Below, in pieces: positions 42,744 to 53,603 of a stretch of DNA of 64,000 nucleotides. The notes beneath the pieces are model-generated. The model was not told the DNA's origin. It did no database searches and saw nothing but the letters and a program-made list of their open reading frames with translations. Position numbers and translations under genes: made by a program. Source of the DNA: Saccharina japonica (taxonomy: Eukaryota; Sar; Phaeophyceae; Laminariales; Laminariaceae); contig MEHQ01000445.1 in NCBI GenBank assembly GCA_008828725.1, positions 262,408 through 326,407 of the forward strand, written 5' to 3'. The first letter of the stretch is position 1, and every line of letters begins with the position of its first letter.

Positions 42744-45314
42744 TTGAGGTATACGCTTTGTTTGTGCTGCTTGATTGATTGCTTTTTTCCTGTTTTTGAT
42801 AATATTTTTGGTACGTGCGATTCTGCAACTACTGCTGTTCAGATGTACTTATTAAGAGTAGGTGTGTCGTAGGATAGGCCTGTTCGGACCACCTATTATT
42901 ATACTGAATACGAGTAGTTGGTTCTGTTGTCTTGCGTTTTTTACGCGGGATGGTAGACTACGTACTTGGCTTGGGGCTTGAGGGAGGATGATATACGATG
43001 CACACATGATAGGATTGAGTACGCACTTGACGAGCCGACATTATGTTTCGGTTGATGTGTGCTTTGCTCCGACGCCATGCTCGCTTCTTCTTGAATACTG
43101 TGCTAAAATGCCGTCGTGCTGCTGTCGTGCCGATGTACGGCTGTCGCACTGCTAGAACGATCGATGAGTTGGATGGTGACACAGCGACGTTGCTTCGCGC
43201 CCGACGCGCAGCCGGCGATCGATGCGTCTCTCCGTCGCCAGACTACAGTCGGCTGGCGCGGGCTCGGGCATAGATACGAAGGGAAGCGCACTCATCGCGC
43301 GCCTCTCCGTACTCGTACTCGTAGGCTTTACAGCAGCAGCAGCAGCAGCAGTTAGTCAGTCAACGTGCTGGGCTCGGATGCTTCGTTGTGTCAAAATACA
43401 AAATACCAAGACAGGTCGACTCGAGCGCACTCGTCGCGTCGCCGCCAGACCAAGGGCAGCCGGCGTGGCTTCGGACGCCTGGGTCCTACGCCCAGTACAG
43501 CGCACTCGGCGCGTCTCTTCGCGGCGCCAGACCACAACAACAGCAGTCGGTCTTGCCGTTTGCTCAAATATATGCACCTACAATAAATTCGTGTTTTCTC
43601 GCATAGGGAGGGTGTTTCGATTTTCGTACAAGGTCGCTGAAAAATCGATCGGACCATAATCTGAAGCTCAAAAATCGAACCGCAAAGGAAACGGCCTAAG
43701 CAAGTGTGTTAATGTGCGCGGTACACGAGTGTGTGCATGCTTTCACATATTAGCGCAACAGTTCAGTATCGCTTAGAGGGACCTGACTCCTATCTCCCTG
43801 CTGGAGGGAGACAGCAGCAACGTTTACCCCAGGCTCAGGCAGACCCATACCAGCACATCATAAGCGCGGCCAAGCACACGCCAACACACCAGTATCATAA
43901 TAATAAAATTAGCATATAAATTAAAGAGAGAGCATTCAGCCCTTATAACAGAGGGAACATGGGCATAATCAACAGCACACAGAAGGATAATGGAGTGAAT
44001 ACATATATCGGTACTTTATAAGAAACAGGAAGCAACAAAAAAACGAGGAAACAACTAAAGAATGCCCTGAAAAACCCGAAAAAAAAGTAAAACTAGCAAA
44101 CTCGTCAACAATAACAATAACAATAACAAAGATGAAAAGCAAGGAGTGTCCAAGACCAAAAACAACAAAGACAAACGAAGGAAATCGAAAACAACAACAA
44201 AATCAAAGTTGGAAAGTGACATGTGTCCGAGATCGAGAATAACGAAGGTAAACAAGCGCGAAGTGCGAGACGGACATAGTTGCAAAGTAACGAGAAACGA
44301 AGCAACAACACAACTGCAAAATAAAATGCGTACTAAAAATCGAGGGGGGGGGGGGAACTAGAACAAAACCGAAGATGGAAAGCAACAAGTGTCCAAGACC
44401 GCAAAGAGCAAAGCCAAAAGAAGGAGGTCGAAAACAACAATGATAAATAAAAACAAAGCTGAAAAGCAACAAATGTCCAAGACCCGAAATATAAAAGGTA
44501 GTAGTGGATTCTGGGTCTACATGTTTTTTATTTTCTCTCCCCACTAATTAACTAACTGCAATGATAGCCTTTTCGTAGACATCTAGGCTGGTCGGTATGC
44601 CTCTGCTTTTATTCAACTGATTTTCGTTTTTGTTTTGAGATCCTGCTTCCTTTTGGGTATTCCACCTTGACGATTTCTTCACGTTTTCTTTTGGCATTTT
44701 TGTTTTTGCCGGAGACCTGCAATGTTCGTCGAGACCGGACTAGTCATACCACAACGCTCGCCCCTGCACTTGGCTCGGGTGTCGCGCTATTATTTGTCGG
44801 TATTCCGCCTCGACGATTTATTTATGCTATCTTTCGCTTTTTATGCCGGAGACCTGAAACGTGTGTTGAGCCCAGACTAGTTATACCGTACGCCGCTCGC
44901 CCCCGTATCCGACTCGGGTGCCGCTTTAACAGCAATATTTCCTTAGTTTCGTTTTTCTTGATGTTATCTCTTTTTCCCACCTGATAAACAAGCCCAGAGG
45001 CCACGTTGTCATCGCGGAAGGCATTTTTTGTCGTGACTTCGACGCCCCATATTGACGATAATATTTCAGCCGTCGCCGGCTGTCTGTCGATACCAGGCGC
45101 GTCATTTACAATGGATCACGCACCCCCTCCCCAAACGCTTGCTCCTGTCTTTGCTTCAGTTGCCGCGTTTTTCTACTTGCCTATCTGTGTTCTCACTTTT
45201 TCCCGCGTGCCGCGCGCGACTGCTGTGACCACTTTTGTTCGAACAAGTATTTGTTTTCTTTCGGTCCATTTACTACGCTGCCTCCCTTTCATGTTTAGGA
45301 TTAGGCACCGCGTA
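42744..45314. other. No gene; several degenerate tandem repeats
   Basis: Contains variants of a CGCACTCGTCGCGTC block near 43290, 43428 and 43500; an A-rich array with TGTCCAAGACC words at about 44146, 44389 and 44474; a run of 13 G at 44343; and a pair of about 145 bp (44657-44795 and 44800-44935) sharing GCCGGAGACCTG and CTCGCCCC. No reading frame with a recognised domain. Confidence 0.5.
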
Positions 45315-46044
45315 CGGGCTGGGCCAGCCATAAAACGGATTTTCTGTTGTGAGTTTATAGCGCCGCCAATTTTGCGAGTTAGACTTAGACATTTGGCAGA
45401 GATGATCCTGACATACTATTGGAGATGAAAAAAAAATAGTGTATGGACTTTTCTTGACTTTTAAAAAAACCGACTCGATTTCGCCGAGATATCCGCAAAA
45501 ACCCAAAAGTACCAAAAAATCTAATTTTTTACCAAATTTCGACGCTAATTTCACATGACAGCTAAAAAAATCGCCATTCCCGATCAAGCTGAAATTTGGT
45601 GTAGACAATGCTTGAGATACAAGGAGGCGACGGATGCAAGTTGCATTGCCGAATTCATCACCCATCAAGAGATATAACAAAAATATGATTATATACTGAA
45701 AACAAGTAATTACGAAAACGGCACTTTTACTGCGATGCCCCGCTCAATTTTTCACTTTTCGAACTGATTTTTTTACCACGTATTTGAAACATACATGCGA
45801 ATGTACTCCGTGTCATCCCTTTTTTTTTGTTTTTTTCCGACCTGTTATGACCACTTTTTCATTTTTACGGATCGTTGGATCGGTCATATATCCCGAGGAA
45901 AAACCAAAAACAAAAAGGGATGACAACGAAAAGGTTGATTGATACTTAAGAAACGCCGTGTAAAAACATCACGGCAAAACACGCATTATTGAGCGGGGCA
46001 TAGCCGATTGACTGTTCTAGCAGAGTCTTGGCTGGCCCAGCTCG
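45315..46044 (+). mobile_element. TIR transposon family C, copy 3 (730 bp)
   Basis: Ends CGGGCTGGGCCAGCCA (one change) and TGGCTGGCCCAGCTCG, with TA at 45313-45314 and 46045-46046. Same orientation and internal layout as copy 1. Confidence 0.9.
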
Positions 46045-46277
46045 TAGCGGCTTTATGTTGTTGATGGCCCGTCTCATTTTTTTTATGTCATTTCTAGGCT
46101 TTTTTTACGCCCCTGCCCCCCGCCCTTGTATTTTCGCTAAGGTGAGGCAGGCAAAGCTAAGGTCATTTTTTCTTGCCAACGATAACACCTTGGCGACGTC
46201 TTTTTCCCGTCGAATTCATATGCGCCTTGACAAGGTGAAAACTCCTCTAAAGCCAATTATAATGTCACGAAATCACC

Positions 46278-46688
46278 ACACAGGTGGACGCCAGCCCCTA
46301 TTACGCGGTAGACTATCCAGACTCGGCGGGAACGGCACGCTGGATAAGATTCATGAAACTAATATAACATAGGGTTGGTCAGGTGATACCGACACCTACT
46401 TGGTGAGATGGGTTGCCGATGAAATGCATGCCGTTGCGACCTCAGACCAATGAATGACCTCACGGCGAGTTTGGCTTTTGCAAGGTGTCCTTTAAGGTCC
46501 CTCGTGCGGACAAGCCCGGTGGTGCACTACACAGGCGAGGAAAGGCACTGCCAAGGTTTCAGTGTTGCGGCCTAAGAATGGCCTTGCAAGATTTTTGACG
46601 TTAGGTATATAAGTTATTTACGTAACTCTCCTTTCCCACCGAGTCTGGATAATCTCACGTCTATGAGGGGGGCTGGCGTCCACCTGTG
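46278..46688. mobile_element. Candidate TIR element of about 411 bp
   Basis: CACAGGTGGACGCCAGCCCC at 46278 is repeated inverted, ending at 46688, and the match extends about 50 bp inward with gaps (ATCCAGACTCGG shared). No convincing target duplication and no coding content. Confidence 0.5.
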
Positions 46689-46748
46689 CTCTCATACGCC
46701 GACTGGTCACGCGTCATCATCTAGATATACCGAGCATTTTCTGCATCA

Positions 46749-46829
46749 ACCCTGCATCGCTGAACCGATACACCACACGCCCTTCCGTTCAAACACAAGT
46801 TTTTCCCTTGGAAGCGAAGCAGTACAGTA
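46749..46829 (-). pseudogene. Fragment of a second Crinkler-like gene
   Basis: About 80 bp closely match 48751-48823, part of the NTPase domain just after the P-loop. Shared blocks are CACACGCCCTTCCGTTCAA and TTTTCCCTTG.AGCGAAGCA. Small indels break the frame. No other part of the domain is nearby. Confidence 0.7.
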
Positions 46830-46960
46830 GCACAGGTGGACAAGCACACCCCATTGGGGGGGGGGGATTTACAAGGTGTGCGATGTGTCCTGTCGCTGTG
46901 CCGCTGTCGTTGTACCTACGTGGACAAAACGCTACAAACGCCCCAACGTCGCTCAAGGTG

Positions 46961-47782
46961 TCAATCACCCCAACTTGACAACGTGGCACTTCGTACAGCC
47001 AGAGATACGTTGTCAACGTTAAAAACCCCCCAACGTCCCCCAAACGTCAAAGAAGGGCACGTTGGCAACGTGAAGAAATAACGGCCCCAAGCACGATTTG
47101 CTAGCGACGCAACTCCTCGTACGTCCGTCCAATTGTCAACGTGACGAAATGACGGCTCCAAGCACAATTTATTAGCTCGAGGCAACTCCTCGTACGTCCG
47201 TCTAGTTGGCAACGTGACGAAATGACGCCTCCAAGCACAATTTGTTAGGGAGGAAACTCCTCGTACATCCGTCCAAAGGTCTACACACATGACTTTCCTC
47301 ATTCCGATTATCAAAGGGTTTACGTGCCAATGCACGCAAGAGACAAGTGAGGTTGTAATTCCCACCGAAGTCGGCGTTGACCAACCCTTCCCCAACACTA
47401 GTAATTGTCCACCTGCTAGCAGATACAAACCAAACATTGATTTGACAATTCCTGGTGTGAGTGCCTGTGATAGGAAGGCCTCAATCAAGGGTGTGATGTA
47501 GAACGAAGCAGTTGTTGGAGAAAATTCGCTCGTCACTGTACGGCTTTCGGAGTTGCCTAGAACTAAACACTCAGCCCAAAACTTGGAACCGTAAGCAAAA
47601 AGTAGACGATGGTATATAAAAGCACCCGTTTCTTCAACTTTCTCGCTTCCCAGGTTCCGCCGCACTGCCGTCAGCAGGAACGGGTATCTCAATAACGCAT
47701 ACACACACCTCTTGATTGAAGCGAGGTTGGAAACGGCAATGTGCCAGTACTCCTCCACCCACTTCCCGTTCACGGCCACCAC
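46961..47782 (-). pseudogene. Downstream part of the Crinkler-like locus
   Basis: This minus-strand frame starts at a GTG and takes over where the nuclease frame is shifted; its first residues (AVNGKWVEEYWH) plausibly complete the nuclease domain. The middle is hydrophobic (TPGIVKSMFGLYLLAGGQLL) without a recognised domain. The last third is coded by a tandem repeat of about 70 bp (47060-47280; about three units), giving WTDVRGV and RHFVTLPT repeats. That end is unlike a Crinkler and may be fused non-coding DNA. Confidence 0.4.
47062..47280 (-). repeat. Tandem repeat of about 70 bp, three units
   Basis: Units share CAACGTGACGAAATGACG, CTCCAAGCACAATTT and AACTCCTCGTACGTCCGTC. The repeat lies just past the Crinkler-like coding sequence. 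Confidence 0.85.
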
Positions 47783-47793
47783 GCCTGCAGACT

Positions 47794-48456
47794 TTATTTG
47801 TAAAAAAACAAGGTATTTCTATGTTCGTCCACACCGAACGAATCGATCGACGCAAATTTGGGGTTGTCCGGTACACAATACGTCGACATCGCAAAAGTCT
47901 TAGGAAAATCATTCCCGCACTTCAGTGCTTCGCACCCGGTGAAATCAAAGCTCAAATGTTTGACCCCCATCCCATCTCCACCGTCTCCACCTATAAAACA
48001 AATCTCCCCCATTCCATCTTCACCATCTTCACCTGTCAGGAAAATCACTTTAAACTTTGGTTCGACGGCCCCCTGCTCGCCACTGATTACCCTGTGAGCA
48101 ACCTTTTCAAACACATTACCCCAAGTAGATGGTCCAAGCGCCTTTCGAAGTATTGGGTCACCGTTAACGACCTGCACAAAATGGTCAAACATATTTCTCC
48201 CCCTGCCAAAAAATGCTTGATATATCAATGCTGTGGCGTATTTACTGCCAACGGTGACCGCGCATCTGCCAAAATCGTTTGTACCGCCCTGAACGATATG
48301 GAAGAGCGCGTCACCAATGGCGTAGGTGTCAAAGGAGGGTTTCTGATCAGGCTCAACTGCGTCTCGTAGCAGATCCAAATTTACTTTCCTTGCCGATAAC
48401 ATAATTTTCCGTTTCAGAGCTTCGAGCTGGTTCATATCAAAGACCACTAGCCACAC
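47794..48456 (-). pseudogene. Crinkler/RHS-type nuclease domain
   Basis: Continues the NTPase of the next entry after a one-base shift at about 48450. The frame starts with FDMNQLEALKRKI, has a helical middle and an acidic insert of two similar units (GEDGEDGMG and GGDGGDGMG), and ends in CVPDNPKFASIDSFGVDE. That pattern, with Asp in ASIDSF, matches the restriction-endonuclease-like domain of Crinkler/RHS proteins, where a Q/E-x-K motif follows. Here the frame ends at a run of seven T (minus strand; 47802-47808) just before that motif, and the expected motif lies in the next frame. The break could be a homopolymer sequencing error or a real frameshift. Known relatives act in the nucleus as DNA-cutting effectors or genome-conflict proteins; the role here is inferred. 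Confidence 0.65.
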
Positions 48457-49081
48457 CTCCTACATCATCAAAATCTCTCTCGACGTCGGTACTTGGCACA
48501 TCAGGAACAACAAATCGCCGACATTCCAACAGCTCATCCAGGCTCAACACTGGCATGAAAAACCGTTTGGACTTGGCTTGTTTCAGGAACTCGTTCACCC
48601 TGATCGCCTTGGGCGACACCAACACAACCGTTGTACCATCGAACATCTCCGCAGGCCGGTCATCCGGGTCACTCAAATACCAAGCTGTTGGGTCGTCCTG
48701 CAAATACCCAGCGCGAAAAAAATCGGAATACTCCCCTCGCTTCACCCCTTCAACACTGAACCGATACCACACGCCCTTCCGTTCAAGCACAACAGTTTTC
48801 CCTTGACAGCGAAGCAAGTACAGAAGATAAGAACCGAACACAGATTTGCCGATTCCGGGTGTGCCTGTGACCACAATATTCCGCAAAGTACCGCTGCTAG
48901 CACCGCTCAAGATAACCTCGGATAATTCCTTGTAACAAGGACGGATGAAGAGCTTGGATCCAAGCTTAGAATCGCTGAGGAAGAACGTGTCGTTCGCTGG
49001 ATCCAGGGTGTTGTCGGTTACCGCTGCTCCGGTGAGTGCAGCCGCAAAATCCGTGACGTTCTTACTGGCTGCAACGGGCAC
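48437..49081 (-). pseudogene. Crinkler/RHS-type P-loop NTPase domain
   Basis: A minus-strand frame of 214 codons. The segment SKLFIRPCYKELSEVIL is followed by a Walker A box VTGTPGIGKS (residues 71-80) and FGSYLLYLLRCQGKTVVLER, the arrangement typical of Crinkler (CRN) and trypanosome RHS proteins. Later come TTVVLVSPKAIRVNEF, the SLDELLECRRF segment and DFDDVGG, matching the end of the NTPase module. No ATG start was found in frame; the frame opens at a GTG after a stop, so an upstream exon or a lost N-terminus is likely. The usual Crinkler ubiquitin-like header is not visible. A one-base shift separates it from the nuclease part. Family assignment is from motif order, not from a search. Confidence 0.75.
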
Positions 49082-50358
49082 AGAACATCAAAGACGGCGA
49101 TGGCGGAATAGAAATATGTTAGACAACGTTGATGATCAACATTATTTCGCCAGCGAAGCCGACTGCAGCAATCCCGCAAGGGAAAAACCGACGGGCAATT
49201 GCATGGCGCAAACAGCCTAACTGGCCCTGCTTCGTCAAAGTCACGAAATATGACAAACAAATAAAAAGCTCGTGATGCGGGTCAACAAACGAAAGAAGAC
49301 GAGTACTCGTAGGGTATCCAAGGTCCGAAGCATGCCGTGGTAAAGTACACCAAGCCCACTTTCAAGGGTTCGGTAACGTTGAACAACACACGAAACACAG
49401 ACGTATAGAGCATCTGCGGCACGTGCATGAAAAAAAGCGAGGACACCGCTGCTGTAGCGCGGATTGTGCACAACTAGGAATGCACGAAATACCCCACTCT
49501 GAGTGTATGGCATTAGGCACGAGCGAATATCGCGCACCCGTTCTTGCGAGACGTGGCGCGTCTCCTGGACATTTCGGTCTACGTGTGTGGGTAGGAGTAG
49601 ACGCTTGACGTGGATTGGCTGAAGTCCAGCCGCGAAGCTTTTGTTCGCCACTTTTGTCGAGACAAGAGTCAAAGTTTGTGAACTTTTGGCGCAGCTTTTC
49701 ACTCCCGTTAAGTGAAAAGCGTGCATGAGAAACGTTGCGGAGAAAATTCGCAGACTTCAACTTTTCTCACAACTTTAGACTCCCATCAAAGCGGCGTTTG
49801 AGGGGTCCAAACCAAAAGCGGGTTCCGAATCGAAAGCGGTTTGAACCACGGGAGATTTCATCAAACTGCTTTTTCTTGTGTTCGCTACGTTCGACTACAA
49901 ATTGTGGGTAAGCTACGCCCTGGGACCTTTCGTTCGTTCGGAGGGAAAGGCTGCACAACCGACCGCTCGTGGTTTGTTGCAAATCTACGCAACACACACG
50001 GCGACATTTTTCATGGTTCAAGCCAGCTTCATAGCGATCAAAAACAAACGTCGGTCGCACGCGAAGGAAGGCCTCCAAGAAACTGAGCCTATCCATCCCA
50101 ATCCCCTCAGCTTGTCATGGAGATATAGGCGCTGATGGGCCACTCGTTCGGTTGAGGGGTGACGTGTACGCAAAATCGACTCACCGACTACGATTTTTTT
50201 AATGGTTCAAGGGGAAAATATTTGGACTCATCATTCACCGCACGCACGTACGCCCATGGGCACTACCGCTGGCTAAGTGTACTCAGCTGCACAGGCCGCG
50301 TTCATCCATGTCTTCACAGAAAGTAAGGGTGTTGGATTTGTCTGTGGAGGCTCATGGG
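49082..50358. other. No supported gene upstream of the Crinkler-like locus
   Basis: Open frames on the minus strand (49241-49726 and 49362-49760) overlap in different phases and show no domain. A perfect stem GCTTTTCACT/AGTGAAAAGC with a 7-base loop lies near 49692-49718. The region could hold a promoter or first exon of the Crinkler-like gene, but nothing specific is visible. Confidence 0.35.
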
Positions 50359-50438
50359 TATGCAATGAGCGGCTCGATGGAAAATAAAAGCGGCTAATTA
50401 TGCAATGAGCGGCTCGATGGAAAATAAAAGCGGCTAAT
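50359..50438 (+). repeat. Perfect 40-bp tandem duplication
   Basis: Two identical units beginning TATGCAATGAGCGGCTCG. Confidence 0.95.
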
Positions 50439-50639
50439 GTAAAATTGCGTTTTATTGCACGCCGACTTGTTCAGTCACCATGCGCGTCCTTAAGAAGAGT
50501 ATTGTTTTGGTGAAGACATCAGACACTGTTTGTGTGATCTTCATATTAATGTACTGGTGAGTAAGGTCTTGGGATCGTCTTATTGAGCGAGCGGCGTCAG
50601 CCGAAAAACACTTGTAGTATGTAATACATTATATACAAA

Positions 50640-50710
50640 GCTCCCCTTCGGGGAGTGGGGTGGTCCCCGTGGGGTGACGCAAGCTGGCATGCGACAGGGA
50701 AAAAATGGCC
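50640..50710 (+). other. Hairpin module H1, copy 1
   Basis: Same order of words as copies 2 and 3: a CTCCC/GGGAG hairpin, a G-rich second part that is changed here (GTGGGGTGGTCCCC), and GACGCAAGCTGGCATGC. The third hairpin is lost. Confidence 0.6.
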
Positions 50711-51019
50711 ACTCGTCATTTAATAGCGTTCACTCGCCAATAACAGCGGTAGTCGTAATTTAAGGATTCTTCCTAACAAACGCAGAATGAATCCATAAAT
50801 TGGCGTTATAATACCAGACAAAACACAAGGAAGGCCGTTTGTCGATAATCGTGACGTCGATATTGCTTGAGTTTGTAAAAAACATATTAATGTCAAGATT
50901 CGCTAAACTGTCAGCTTTTTTCGTCACGATTTCATTTTTTATTTTTGTTCCTGAGGCATGACCGTACTTAGGTACCACAGCAAACAGCGATACGTGTATA
51001 TGTACAGCAAGCCCTGTGT

Positions 51020-51112
51020 AAAAACCCCGCGGGTCGAGCCCGGCGCCGGCGAGATCGGCCGGGAGGCCGAGGAGCGAAAACGCGCAGCCTGGGGAAAAAA
51101 TCACAATTATAC
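51020..51112 (+). other. GC-rich hairpin module H2, copy 1
   Basis: A compact block with CCCGGCGCCGG, then stem TCGGCC/GGCCGA closed by a GGGA loop (51055-51070), then GCG-AAAA-CGC (51074-51083). The block is bounded by ACCCC and TGGGG, which could pair. It recurs at 56713-56807. Surrounding DNA is AT-rich. Whether it is transcribed is unknown. Confidence 0.6.
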
Positions 51113-51120
51113 CTTGTTAG

Positions 51121-51188
51121 GCTCCCCTTCGGGGAGTGGGGTGTTTCCCACGGGGTGACGCAAGCTGGCATGCCGGAGGGAGGCATGA
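51121..51188 (+). other. Hairpin module H1, copy 2
   Basis: Three consecutive hairpins: CTCCC-CTTCG-GGGAG (51122-51136), GTGGG-GTGTTT-CCCAC (51136-51151) and CATGCC-GGAGGGA-GGCATG (51169-51187). Copies at 50640 and 51527 share the order. Confidence 0.65.
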
Positions 51189-52010
51189 TAGCTGGCGTGG
51201 TTTTGGTGGAGGGGTCAACATAACTTGGTTCTAGTGTAGGTGGTTGAATTTGACTTGGTTTTAGTGTCGAGGCACGAAATTGTCTTGGCTTTAGAATAGC
51301 GATCGAAATTGACTAGGGGCGAAACTGTCTTGATTTTTGTGTGGGGGATCGAAATCGACTTGGTTATTGTGTACAGATCGAAATTGGCCTGGTTTTTGTG
51401 CGAGGGGTCGAAATTGACTCGATTATCTGTGTCGGCCGAAAATTACTTGGTTATATTTTAGTATCTGGATGCAATTTGGCTGTTTTTTGTGTAGGGGTCG
51501 AAAATACTTGGTTTATACTTTGTTAAGCTCCCCTTCGGTGAGTGGGGTGTTTCCCACGGGGCGACCCAAGCTGGCATGCCGGAGGGAGGCATGATAGCTG
51601 ACGTGGTTTTGGTGGAGGGGTCGAAATTAAATTGGTTCTAGTGTAGGTGGTTGAAGTTGACTTGGTTTCAGTGTCGGGGCACGAAATTGTCTTGGCTTTA
51701 GAATAGTGATCGAAATTGACTTGATTTTAATGTTAGGGGCAACATTATCTTGATTTTTGTGTGGGGGATCGAAATCGACTTGGTTATTGTGTACAGATCG
51801 AAAGTGGCCTGGTTTTTTTGCGAAGGGTCGAAATTGACTCGGTTATTTGTGTCGGGCGAAAATGACTTGGTTTTAGTATTAGGGTGCAATTTGGCTGTTT
51901 TTTGGTGATAGGGGTCGAAAATACTTGATTTTAGTGTAAGTGGTTGAAATTGGCTTGGTTTTAGAATTGGGATCGAATTTGACTTGATTTTAGTGTCAGG
52001 GCCGAAAGCA
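51189..52010 (+). repeat. Minisatellite of about 42 bp with higher-order duplication
   Basis: Units are variants of GGTCGAAATTGACTTGGTTT followed by TAGTGT and a G-run. The array is itself duplicated: the block starting at H1 copy 2 (51121) and that at H1 copy 3 (51527) follow the same order of unit variants, offset by about 410 bp. The minus-strand open frame across it is a repeat translation. Confidence 0.85.
51527..51594 (+). other. Hairpin module H1, copy 3
   Basis: As copy 2, with one change that breaks a pair in the first stem (GTGAG for GGGAG); the second and third stems are intact. Confidence 0.65.
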
Positions 52011-52589
52011 AGTTGTTTTCCTACCACATAAAAAAGTTGCACCGGACGTTCGAAGCACATATATGTATTGTTATTGCACGGCCAAGGAACGGGTTGGCGT
52101 GCTTATTCAAAAAGTGTGCACACGTAACCATTTATTTGTTGCGTTGGTCGGCTTTGTATGAGCGAGTTGGAACATCGAATGCCTTTTGGTCTCTGTTCTA
52201 CACCCCCTCACGCTGGTTACTCTTAATTGTATTAGTATTATTATTGCGCTGTTCTCAGTTTGTTCGTGTTTTTTTTCTTAGTAGTTAGTTGTGATGTTTT
52301 TATTTTTCGATCATCTGCACACGAATTTCGTGTTGTAGCGGCTATATCTATTAATAGCTTCGTTTATTGAGACTGGAGCGGGCTTCATGACGAAATATCC
52401 CGAAAAAGTGTCCGGTCTATTGAAAAAAACGTTCAAAATAAATGGGAAAAAAAAAGTTGAAAAATATTTGCCACCGCCCTATTTAACTTGGTTTTAGAAT
52501 ACATTGAAGGTTGGCAGTGTATTACGATTTACTCGACACTGAAAACGAATCAGGCGATGACGTTCGACATACACGTGTATTAGGTGGGA

Positions 52590-53180
52590 GCCGACAGGAT
52601 GCGAAAAAATTCCGTGCACCCAGCTGGGTGGAAATTTATTGCACACCCAGATTATTTTATATAGGTTTTACTGTGTACTCGTACACCAAGAACCCTGATC
52701 TCTGGTAGGTAACCGGGTGGATCACGCTCAACTCAGGGCTAGCACTGCTGTACCACCTGAATGAGATGACCACCCTCGCTGACACGAGTTAAAATATGTG
52801 AATTTTAATATACCCTGAAGAAGAACACCCCAATTCTGGGCAGAGCCCAGTGAGAGTCCGAGAAGAACAACAACACACTAACAGCTGTGGGTGATGATCT
52901 ACAGCAGCAAGTAGCCATATCCGCTAGGAAACCGGGGGATGTGGCCCGGATGTCCCCGGACGACCACAGATCCCACGACCGATACGTGGGAGGACGGTTC
53001 GCGCTTCGAGCTCCGTGAATCGAGAGCGCGAGGCGCGAACCGTCGAACCGTCATCTCAGGTGTCGGTCGTGGGATCAGGGTTCTTGGTGCACTACGAGTG
53101 CACAGTAAAACCTATATAAAATAATCTGGGTGTGCAATAAATTTCCACCCAGCTGGGTGCACGGAATGTTTTCGACAGGA
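52590..53180. repeat. Inverted pair around a CACCCAGCTGGGTG palindrome
   Basis: About 110 bp at 52593-52703 is repeated inverted at 53067-53175, each arm centred on the 14-bp palindrome (52617-52630 and 53146-53159). Repeat J copy 2 (52725-52985) lies between the arms. The right arm ends where LINE sequence begins. Confidence 0.8.
52725..52985 (+). repeat. Repeat J, copy 2
   Basis: Matches 39560-39910 in the same order of blocks, shorter by internal deletions. Confidence 0.65.
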
Positions 53181-53603
53181 GGACTCGATATTTTTTAATC
53201 TGCAGTCCCTCCCCGGCCTGTCTCCCTGCTGAGGTAGGCCGAGGTCCGTAAGTGGACTTAAACCTCGAAAGACCACCCAACCCAGACGGATACACGGTCC
53301 CTAGCACCGTTCAGAGGGGGATCCTGAGTCTGGCAGTCGGGAGTTACCGCTATCGTGAGATCAGGGTAACTCGTGACGCAGCCAGCTCGGGTGGCTGCAG
53401 ATGGGGTTAAACCCTAACGTCCCGGCTTGGACACCGGGGCCATGCAGCAGCAGAGAGCACGGAGAGGGTGGCGGAGTGACCGCACACCGTGTGGGTATGC
53501 ACCAGAGAGAGGAAGGAGGAGAATCCAGAGCTGGAGGGTCGAGCCGCTCCGGGAGGCGTATCTCTGGTACAACAGACAAGCACCGGGATAACGTTTTTTA
53601 CTA

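Noticed and set aside
51698..52060. Repetitive protein on the minus strand of the minisatellite
   Set aside because: The frame only mirrors the 42-bp repeat (a multiple of three) and has no counterpart in the duplicated block.
53210..53270. Hammerhead-like ribozyme in the LINE leader (CTGCTGA ... CGAAAG)
   Set aside because: An invariant core base differs (C for A in CTGATGA) and the expected stem II does not pair well.
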